Assembly: GCF_025421775.1 (NCBI RefSeq)
Contig: NZ_JAOEFX010000001.1
Location: 558,001-622,000, forward strand
Direction: 5' to 3'
Length of the DNA: 64,000 nucleotides
DNA from: Paenarthrobacter aurescens
Lineage (GTDB): Bacteria > Actinomycetota > Actinomycetes > Actinomycetales > Micrococcaceae
The first letter of the stretch is position 1, and each line of letters begins with the position of its first letter. The translations under genes and the position numbers were made by a program. Below the pieces are notes generated by a model. It saw only the letters and a program-made list of their open reading frames with translations. It searched no databases and was not told the DNA's origin. This document shows, in pieces, positions 55,401 through 62,173 of the stretch.

Positions 55401-56075
55401 TCAGTCCCCGAGCCCGCGGCCGTCAGGGGTAACTGACCGCGAAAGCCGGTCAAGGTAGTTGAAGACCGTGCTGTGCAACGATGTATTCGCTTTATCGAAA
55501 GCCCACTGGATGGTGAAGCCATCCACGACTGCCAGGATTTCAGCGGCGACCTGACGCACGTCCGTGCCTTCGTGAAGGGTTCCGGCAGCGATCATCGGCG
55601 TAAGAATCCCGGACGCTGCTTCGATGATGCCTTCGTATCGCCGCTGGAAGTACTCGTGGGCGGGATGTTCCTCGTTGGACGCTTCTGCTGCCAGCACGGT
55701 GAACATTTGGGTCAGTCCTGGCTGGGTTTCGTTGAACGCTGCCTGGGCGGCCACCTGCCCGAAGTACCTGACGGGATCGTTCTGGAAGTCCTCGGCAAAG
55801 AAAGCGGTGATTGCACGCTGGTCACGCAGTTGCAGAACAGCTGCGAGGAGCTCTTCCTTGCTGGCGAAGTGGTGCATCAGGCCGGCTTTAGTCAACCCCA
55901 CGTCGGCTGCGATCTTTGGCATTGAGGAGTTGAAGTAACCCCATTGCGCAAAGTGCTCGATTGCCGTTTCCAGGATGGCTTGGCGCCTGGCATCGGCAGC
56001 CTTGTACGGACCAGTCCGGCGCACGCGCTTGGGGCGTTCAATGTCTGCTGTGGTTACCTCGGTTTGCATCGTCAT
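55401..56075 (-). CDS. TetR-family regulator
   Basis: Predicted 224-residue regulator. After about 20 variable residues the HTH reads QAILETAIEHFAQWGYFNSS, then MPKIAADVGLTKAGLMHHF and SKEELLAAVL, the standard TetR_N pattern. The ligand domain is all-helical. It lies between the MFS transporter and the rhamnosidase in one minus-strand run and most likely controls that operon in response to a sugar or phenolic glycoside. The inverted repeat at 57418-57451 is a candidate operator. Confidence 0.92.
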   Translation of the reverse strand: MTMQTEVTTADIERPKRVRRTGPYKAADARRQAILETAIEHFAQWGYFNSSMPKIAADVGLTKAGLMHHFASKEELLAAVLQLRDQRAITAFFAEDFQNDPVRYFGQVAAQAAFNETQPGLTQMFTVLAAEASNEEHPAHEYFQRRYEGIIEAASGILTPMIAAGTLHEGTDVRQVAAEILAVVDGFTIQWAFDKANTSLHSTVFNYLDRLSRSVTPDGRGLGD

Positions 56076-56086
56076 AACTTAGCCGC

Positions 56087-57385
56087 TTAGCCTGCCACGT
56101 TCTGCCGCGCGTCCTGGGTAACCGTCACGCCGTCGTCGCCCTTGAGGAAGGTGCGCATCCGGAAGATCCAGAAGATGCCGATCAGGTACGCCGCGCCGGA
56201 GGTGATGATCAGGAAGACAAAGAGCAGCGTGGGACCTGCCGAGATGATCAGTGGAGTCACCAGGGCTGCCCCGGCCGCAACGAGGCGGGCGAAGGCGATG
56301 GTGATGCCTTGCGCCGTGCTTCGGTGGCTGGTGGGGAAAAGCTCCTGTGACCAGATCTTGTACATCGGTTCGCCGGCGATGGCACCGCCAAGAGCACCCA
56401 GCACGCCCATAATCACCAGTGTCACGGCGGTGACGCCGAAGACGAGCGGGACTGCAAGACCGGCGACGGCGACGACGGCGGCGATGATAAACGAGCGGTG
56501 TCGCTTGGAGGTGTCAACGATTTTCATCATGATGAACAGGCCTGCCACGCTGAGGAGCAGAATGCCCAGTCCCAGCATCGAGGCCGTGGCGACGTCGGTG
56601 CCAGCTACATTTACGAAGAGGTAAGTGGAGAACTGGCCGTTGGTGTTGGCCGCGATATTGACCAGGGCGTAGAAGAGGCCAGTGGCTGCCAGGGGTGCCA
56701 GGAGCTTGGGCGCGAAGAGCGCGCGCAAGGATCGCAGATCCACGCGTTCCTCATCGACTGCGTCATTGGCTACAGGACGATTGTGCGCTTCGGTCCAGAG
56801 GCGCGATTCCTTGATCCCCCACCGCAGCGCGACCGCGAGCAATGCAACCACCGCCAGATGGCCATAGATGATTTGAGCACCGAGAACTCCTGCGTTGCCG
56901 AAGAAGATGCTGATGACAATGACGCCCAGGATGCCCGCCATCCAGAGCACGTGTGTGAAGGTCACCATCTTTCCGCGCTTATCCTCGGGTGCCGACTCGG
57001 CGATCATCGCCATGGAGACGGGGAGGTCGGCTCCGGCCGCAAAGCCGAGCACGGCCAGGCCTACGTAGAGGACTGCAACGCTCGGGAAAAGCATGAGAGC
57101 CAATGCGGCCACAATGAAAATGCTGAGGGTGGCGAGGAAAACGCGACGACGGCCCAACCTGTCACCTAGCCGGCCGCCAATGAGCGCGCCGCCGGCGATC
57201 ATGACTGTCAGGAGCGCTGACATCTGGCCAATCTGGCCAGGCGTCAAACCAAGCGGACCTTGAAGAATCACCAGAGCGGTGCCTGTGCCTGCGATGGCTC
57301 CGGCGTCAACGTAGGAGGCAAGGCCGGAGGCAAAAGCGACCCGCCACCCGTGGCGGGTCGCGGCCCGTTGGTCAAGAGCATTCAT
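56087..57385 (-). CDS. MFS transporter, sugar-porter-like
   Basis: Predicted 432-residue, 12-helix transporter. ATG 57385 is preceded by aaaggaga; the longer open frame upstream is intergenic. The helix 2-3 loop GGRLGDRLGRRRVF is the MFS signature. As first gene of the operon with TetR, GH78 and GH3 it would import the intact rhamnoside or glycoside for intracellular cleavage, which fits the lack of signal peptides on both hydrolases. Confidence 0.9.
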   Translation of the reverse strand: MNALDQRAATRHGWRVAFASGLASYVDAGAIAGTGTALVILQGPLGLTPGQIGQMSALLTVMIAGGALIGGRLGDRLGRRRVFLATLSIFIVAALALMLFPSVAVLYVGLAVLGFAAGADLPVSMAMIAESAPEDKRGKMVTFTHVLWMAGILGVIVISIFFGNAGVLGAQIIYGHLAVVALLAVALRWGIKESRLWTEAHNRPVANDAVDEERVDLRSLRALFAPKLLAPLAATGLFYALVNIAANTNGQFSTYLFVNVAGTDVATASMLGLGILLLSVAGLFIMMKIVDTSKRHRSFIIAAVVAVAGLAVPLVFGVTAVTLVIMGVLGALGGAIAGEPMYKIWSQELFPTSHRSTAQGITIAFARLVAAGAALVTPLIISAGPTLLFVFLIITSGAAYLIGIFWIFRMRTFLKGDDGVTVTQDARQNVAG

Positions 57386-57417
57386 GGGACTCTCCTTTGA
57401 ATCACAAATTTTCTGGG

Positions 57418-57451
57418 AGCAGGATCCTTTTTGAATCGTTTCGATCCTGCT
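57418..57451. promoter_or_regulatory. Inverted repeat in the transporter-operon promoter
   Basis: AGCAGGATC (57418-57426) and GATCCTGCT (57443-57451) form a nine-base inverted repeat, 33 bases before the MFS start. Between them lies a partial palindrome ATCGtttCGAT with a central CG, somewhat like LacI-family sites. It is a candidate operator for the TetR protein or another sugar regulator. Confidence 0.45.
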
Positions 57452-57558
57452 TTCAAAGAAGCCTAGCAAGTTAAAAACCTACCCACAAGAGGGTATTTAG
57501 CAGTAGCCCGCTTCTTTGTGAAATCGACAGCCTCAGGAGTGGCCTCCCTTCCCGCAGC

Positions 57559-57596
57559 GTTCGACGTCGGCACTCAAGAGAGTGCCGACGTCGAAC
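57559..57596. terminator. Long perfect hairpin
   Basis: GTTCGACGTCGGCACTC (57559-57575) and its exact complement (57580-57596) form a 17-base-pair stem with the four-base loop AAGA, 16 bases after the stop of the aromatic-acid transporter on the minus strand. No U-tract follows on that strand. It probably terminates the P450 operon and insulates the next promoter. Confidence 0.7.
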
Positions 57597-57612
57597 TCGT
57601 TTCGGGCTGCTT

Positions 57613-58953
57613 TTAGCCCACACTTACCGTCTCGCTATCCCGCTCCCCTACCGGCTTCCGGGAGGCCAGCGACCAGATCGCCGCCATCGACAAGGCCGAT
57701 ACCACCAACGGAATGCTGAAGAGGATGAAGACGTTCTCTGCCTTCCACCCGCCGGCCAGCAGATAGCCCACAAGGATGGGCGAAACGATCGAGACGAGTC
57801 GTCCGATGCCCACCACCCAACCGATGCCCGTTCCGCGCAGGGCGGCCGGGAACAGGGTGGGTGTGGTGGCGTAGAACCCCGCAACGTTGGCAGAAGTGAC
57901 CACACCGAGAACTGCGCCGATCACGATCGCCAGTGATGTTTGGTTGAACGTCGTCCCAAAAAGTGCGTAGATCAGGGCAGAGACCAGTAGGGATCCCAGC
58001 AGCAAGTGCCGGCTGCGCAGGAAAACGGCCAGGATGCTGAAGATGAAGCAGCCGATGATGCCACCGAAGTTGACCACAAGCCCCATGGTCACGCCCAGGC
58101 TGTCGTCGCCCGATGATGTGGCAATGAGCTTGGGTGTCCACGTACTGGCGAAGTAGTAAGCGGCGATCATCAAGCCGTAGCCAGTCCACAGCAGGAGTGA
58201 TTGGACGGCCATTCGTCCGGCGAACAGGTCCCTGATTCCGCGCTGCACTTGCTGCCCCTGAGAGAGGTCAGGGAGTTCGGCCAGGGCCGGCCTCCGCATT
58301 TGCAGGAGAAGGGCATTTATCCGGGCCAGTGCGTTGGGCGGACGCTTGCTGACTAAGTACTCCAGCGATTCGGGGAGGAATCGCCAGGTCACCGCAAGCA
58401 TGATGATGCTGGCCGCAGCCCCGACGGCGAACACAGAGCGCCAGCCAAAGTATGGAATCAACGGCCCCGCAATGAAGCCGCCGAGAGTCGCGCCGATGGC
58501 GAACCCTGAGGTGAACAACCCGAAAATGCTCCCGCGGCGTTTATCCGACGAGTACTCCGAGACGAACACGTTCAAGTTGGCGATCATGCCGCCAATGCCC
58601 AGGCCGGCCAGCACCCGGTAGGCCATGAGCTGGATGACGTCGCCGGCAAAGACTGAGAGGACCATGCCCGTGCTCACGAGGATCAGTGCCACCAGCATCA
58701 TTCGGCGTCGGCCGATCTTGTCTGAAAATGGCGTGAGAATCAGCGAGCCCGCTGCCATCCCTACGAGACCGGAGCTGAGGAGGAAACCCAGCGTGACGGG
58801 GTCCAGGCTCCACGCTTTGGACAGTGCGGGCGCGGCATAGGCGGCCACCGCAACGTCCATACCGTCAATGAGCATCAGGGCGATGGCCACCGCAACGGCC
58901 CGGACTTGGAGCCTGCTCATCGGGGATGAGCGAAGGTCTTTGAGAATGTCCAT
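57613..58953 (-). CDS. MFS transporter, aromatic acid:H+ symporter type
   Basis: Predicted 446-residue, 12-helix transporter; ATG 58953 is preceded by aaggaag. The helix 1 region DGMDVAVAAYAAPAL is an AAHS-type variant of DGYDxxxYG, and TPFSDKIGRRRMM is the helix 2-3 loop. It starts 2 bases after the P450 stop, so it is in the same operon and most likely imports a methoxybenzoate or related aromatic acid. Confidence 0.9.
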   Translation of the reverse strand: MDILKDLRSSPMSRLQVRAVAVAIALMLIDGMDVAVAAYAAPALSKAWSLDPVTLGFLLSSGLVGMAAGSLILTPFSDKIGRRRMMLVALILVSTGMVLSVFAGDVIQLMAYRVLAGLGIGGMIANLNVFVSEYSSDKRRGSIFGLFTSGFAIGATLGGFIAGPLIPYFGWRSVFAVGAAASIIMLAVTWRFLPESLEYLVSKRPPNALARINALLLQMRRPALAELPDLSQGQQVQRGIRDLFAGRMAVQSLLLWTGYGLMIAAYYFASTWTPKLIATSSGDDSLGVTMGLVVNFGGIIGCFIFSILAVFLRSRHLLLGSLLVSALIYALFGTTFNQTSLAIVIGAVLGVVTSANVAGFYATTPTLFPAALRGTGIGWVVGIGRLVSIVSPILVGYLLAGGWKAENVFILFSIPLVVSALSMAAIWSLASRKPVGERDSETVSVG

Positions 58954-58955
58954 GT

Positions 58956-60182
58956 TTACTTCCTTGTAAAGGTGGAACTTGTCTTGACGCGCACGGGCAA
59001 GGATTGCCACGCCCGCAGCGTGTTGTTGTGATGCCTGCGTGTGGGGCCACAGATTTCGATGGTTTCGATGCTTCGAGCGAGCACTTCGAGAAGGGTGGAT
59101 GCTTCGAGTCGGGCAATGTGTTGGCCGACGCACTGGTGGATCCCAAAACCGAACCCCACGTGCCCGGAGGGATCCCGGTTCAGGTCGAAGGTGTCCGGAT
59201 TGTCCCAGCGCCGGGGATCCCGGTTGGCTGATCCCAGGAACATGAGAATCTTCCTGCCCTCGGGGATCAGCGTCCCGCCCACCTCGATGTCCCGTGTGGT
59301 AGTCCGGAAGAAGGTCTGGACGGGTGACTCGAAGCGGACGGCTTCGTCAAAGGCGGTACGTGAAAGTGCGGGGTTGTCGCGAAGACGGGCCCATTGGCCG
59401 GGGTTGGTGGCAAATGCGTAAAGTACAGCGGCCAGGCCGTTGACCGTGGTGTCCACGCCGGCAGTGAGCAGTGACCGGACAATCAGCGGAGCCTGCGCCT
59501 CGGTGATGTCCCCCCGATCCGCGGCGGCCCAGATTTGGGCACCGAATCCGTCCGTGGTCAGCACCTCCCGAGCACATTGAGAGGCGATCGAGGCGGACAG
59601 TTCCGGCACCCGCGGCGCACCCTTTGCCACGAGCTCGTTGGGCGGGCCAAAGGCATTGAATGCGTGGTCCCCGTACGGGAGCAGGTTCTCCCGGCCGGCT
59701 TGGGGTATGCCCACAGCATCTGGAAAGACACGAAGCGGGAAAGCCGCGGCCAGGTCCGCGACGGCGTCGAACTCCGAGCCACGGGACAGGACCTGGTCCA
59801 CCAGTTCTTCCGCGTCGGCTGTCCAGGATTCCGCCAGTTTGCGGATCTCCCGGGGTCCGAGAATCTTGGTCAGCAGAGCACGTGGCGCGTCATGGTGGGG
59901 AGGGTCGGCTTCGAGGAGAAGGCTCGGTGGTCGCCATGGCATTTCCTTCCGGAAGTTGCTGAGGCCAACACCTGCGGCGGACTGGAATGTTTGCCAGTCG
60001 GTCAGCGCGGCCTGTACTTCCCCGTACCGGCCCATGGCGTAAACGTCGTACTTGTTGAGGTAAACCACGGGACCTGCAGCCCGGAGTTCGGACTGGAACG
60101 GGAGTGGATCTTCCAGGACATCCCGGCTGAACGGATCGACGTCAGTGCAAGGGGTTTTGGGGTCGCTGATAATGGCTGTCAT
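58956..60182 (-). CDS. Cytochrome P450, CYP199A-like aromatic O-demethylase
   Basis: Predicted 408-residue soluble P450. The haem-ligand motif GFGFGIHQCVG places the ligand at Cys351; the I-helix has LLTAGVDTTVNG (residues 239-249); ExxR is Glu280-Arg283. The blocks RFESPVQTFFRTTTRD, FLGSANRDPRRW and NNTLRAWQSLPV match CYP199A2/A4, which O-demethylate 4-methoxybenzoate to 4-hydroxybenzoate with release of formaldehyde. Redox partners of that group are a ferredoxin and reductase; here a phthalate-dioxygenase-type reductase gene is adjacent. Confidence 0.88.
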   Translation of the reverse strand: MTAIISDPKTPCTDVDPFSRDVLEDPLPFQSELRAAGPVVYLNKYDVYAMGRYGEVQAALTDWQTFQSAAGVGLSNFRKEMPWRPPSLLLEADPPHHDAPRALLTKILGPREIRKLAESWTADAEELVDQVLSRGSEFDAVADLAAAFPLRVFPDAVGIPQAGRENLLPYGDHAFNAFGPPNELVAKGAPRVPELSASIASQCAREVLTTDGFGAQIWAAADRGDITEAQAPLIVRSLLTAGVDTTVNGLAAVLYAFATNPGQWARLRDNPALSRTAFDEAVRFESPVQTFFRTTTRDIEVGGTLIPEGRKILMFLGSANRDPRRWDNPDTFDLNRDPSGHVGFGFGIHQCVGQHIARLEASTLLEVLARSIETIEICGPTRRHHNNTLRAWQSLPVRVKTSSTFTRK

Positions 60183-60211
60183 GGGTGGGTCCTTCGTGAG
60201 ATGTGCCGGGG

Positions 60212-61183
60212 CTAAACGTCAAGAACGAGGCGGTCCCCGCAGGAGCGTGAGACGCAAGGAAACATGCAGTTTCCCGCTGCCCGATCCGCGTCGCTAAGAA
60301 TGGAGTCGCGGTGGTCTGGTTGGCCGCCAAGGACTATGACTTCACAGGTTCCGCACGTGCCTTCCCTGCACGAGGTCAACATCCGTACGCCGGCTCTCTG
60401 GATCGCTTCGAGGACGCTTACCTCCGGTTGAACGGTCACGGTGAGCCCTGCGCGGGCCAGTTCGACGTCGAAAGAAGTGTCTCTGATGGGGGCGCCGTGC
60501 GACTTCGCGGCGAAGTGTTCAAGGCGCAGGAGGCCGGGCTGCCAGTCAGCGCAGAGGCGTTCGACGGCGGCAAGGAGCCTCTGCGGACCGCAGACGTACA
60601 CCTTCGTGTCGACTGAAGCTGGTCCGATGAGGTCCGATGCGCTGCGGGGTCCTGCTTGGTCTTTGGGCACGATCATGACGCGATCACCATAGGCTGCGAG
60701 CTCGTCCAGGAATGCCATGGTGCGCCGTGACCGTCCAAAGTACAGCAGCTTCCAGTCCGCTCCCATCATGTGGGCGGACTGGATCATGGGCAGCATGGGT
60801 GTGATCCCGATGCCGCCTGCGATGAATAGGTACTTTTCGGATGGTACGAGGCGGAAATTGTTACGGGGCCCGCCAACGGCGAGGGTCGTGCCCTCGGTGA
60901 GCCCGTGATGGATGAACTCGGATCCGCCGCGACCGTCCCTCTCATGGAGGACGGCAATGCGGTAGTTGTGAGCATCCCATCGGTCTCCGCAAAGGGAGTA
61001 CTGACGATTAATGCCGGACGGCAGTACTACGTCAATGTGCGATCCCGGCGTCCAGTCGGGCAATCTGCGCCCTGCCGGGTGGGCCAGGTTCAGGGACACA
61101 ACTCCATCCGCGAGATGCTTCTTCGCGGTCACTACCAACTTGGTCTCAGAGGCATATGATTGGGAATTCTCTTCGGTGAACAT
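60212..61183 (-). CDS. Phthalate-dioxygenase/VanB-type reductase (flavin + 2Fe-2S)
   Basis: Predicted 323-residue electron-transfer protein: an N-terminal flavin-binding barrel (RQYSLCGDRWDAHNYRIAV), a NAD-binding middle (FIAGGIGITPMLPMI), and a C-terminal plant-type [2Fe-2S] domain with Cys272, Cys277, Cys280 and Cys310. This single chain can replace separate ferredoxin reductase and ferredoxin, so it is the probable partner of the P450 just downstream (29 bases). ATG 61183 has aaaggag. A VanB-like role with an oxygenase elsewhere is the alternative. Confidence 0.9.
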   Translation of the reverse strand: MFTEENSQSYASETKLVVTAKKHLADGVVSLNLAHPAGRRLPDWTPGSHIDVVLPSGINRQYSLCGDRWDAHNYRIAVLHERDGRGGSEFIHHGLTEGTTLAVGGPRNNFRLVPSEKYLFIAGGIGITPMLPMIQSAHMMGADWKLLYFGRSRRTMAFLDELAAYGDRVMIVPKDQAGPRSASDLIGPASVDTKVYVCGPQRLLAAVERLCADWQPGLLRLEHFAAKSHGAPIRDTSFDVELARAGLTVTVQPEVSVLEAIQRAGVRMLTSCREGTCGTCEVIVLGGQPDHRDSILSDADRAAGNCMFPCVSRSCGDRLVLDV

Positions 61184-61250
61184 TCGGCTCCTTTGCTCGC
61201 GTTGTTCTCCGTAAAGACTCGCTTTCAGTCGTCCGTCGCCTCTATGGAAT

Positions 61251-61265
61251 TCTCAATGATTGAGA
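61251..61265. promoter_or_regulatory. Palindromic operator candidate before the P450 operon
   Basis: TCTCAATGATTGAGA is a perfect palindrome (seven-base arms around one base), 67 bases before the reductase start and just after the IclR stop. It is the right place for an operator of the reductase-P450-transporter operon, most likely bound by the IclR protein encoded next to it. Confidence 0.5.
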
Positions 61266-61283
61266 TCGCTTTTGAGAGCTGCG

Positions 61284-62048
61284 TCACCTCGGAGGCGGTG
61301 CGGGATACTCCATCGAGCGGGTCACAGCTGCCGACGCGGCCTGCAGGACGGCGATGCGGGACCTCGCAATGGCATCATTCGGCACAATCACAGCCAACGA
61401 AGCCACCACCTTGCCCAAGGGATCCCTGACCGGAACGGCCGCACCGGCAGCGGCCGGGTGGAGGTGCCCCGCCAAAAAGGCGAACCCCTGCCGGCGCACC
61501 TCGGCAAGGGCAGACCTGAGCTGCTGCGGAGTGCTGATCGTCTGGTCGGTGAACACCTCAAGAGGCCTGGCTATGATCCGCTCCTGTTGGGCCGCCGGAG
61601 CATAAGCCAACAGAAGAAGGCCCGACGACGAAGCGTGCAAAGGCAAGCGACCCGCAACACGGGTGTAATTGATGACAGCCCCGGGAGCTGTCAGCCGTTC
61701 GACGAAAAGCACCTCATCGCCCTCCATGACGCCCAGCTGGATGTGCTGGCCGACGATCGAGTGCAAATCTTCCATAACCGGCATCGCCGCTTCTCTGAGG
61801 CTCAGCGTCGGTGAAGCACGGGAAGCCAGCTCCCACATCCGAACGCCGATCCGAACTTTCCGGTCCTCGTCGCGCTGGAGCCACCCAAACCCGCTGAGTT
61901 CTTCTACAAGCCGCGAGGCAGTGGCGATGTGCAGCCCCGAACGGCGGGAAATCTCTGTGACGGTCAACGCGGTATCACCGGGCCCGAAGGCTTCAATGAT
62001 CCGGACGGCGCGGGAGAGGACAGACTCTCCACCTTGAGTGCGGGGCAT
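61284..62048 (-). CDS. IclR-family regulator of the P450 operon (probable)
   Basis: Predicted 254-residue regulator with ggagg before ATG 62048. The winged HTH spans about residues 10-70 (LTVTEISRRSGLHIATASRL, then SGFGWLQRDEDRK), and the effector domain follows (HIQLGVMEGDEVLFVERLTA, LHASSSGLLLLAY). It precedes the reductase-P450-transporter genes on the same strand by 100 bases. By analogy with other IclR proteins it would respond to the imported aromatic acid. Confidence 0.9.
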   Translation of the reverse strand: MPRTQGGESVLSRAVRIIEAFGPGDTALTVTEISRRSGLHIATASRLVEELSGFGWLQRDEDRKVRIGVRMWELASRASPTLSLREAAMPVMEDLHSIVGQHIQLGVMEGDEVLFVERLTAPGAVINYTRVAGRLPLHASSSGLLLLAYAPAAQQERIIARPLEVFTDQTISTPQQLRSALAEVRRQGFAFLAGHLHPAAAGAAVPVRDPLGKVVASLAVIVPNDAIARSRIAVLQAASAAVTRSMEYPAPPPR

Positions 62049-62173
62049 GGCCCTACCCTCCGTGATTTGCAGGTTCGTGTCGAGCGGAGTCCTGTCGTCG
62101 GACCTTCCTCAGCCGTGCCGGCCCGGAACGCTTGTGACTTGGTGCCGGGCAAGGGCATCCCCTGCCCGGCGCT

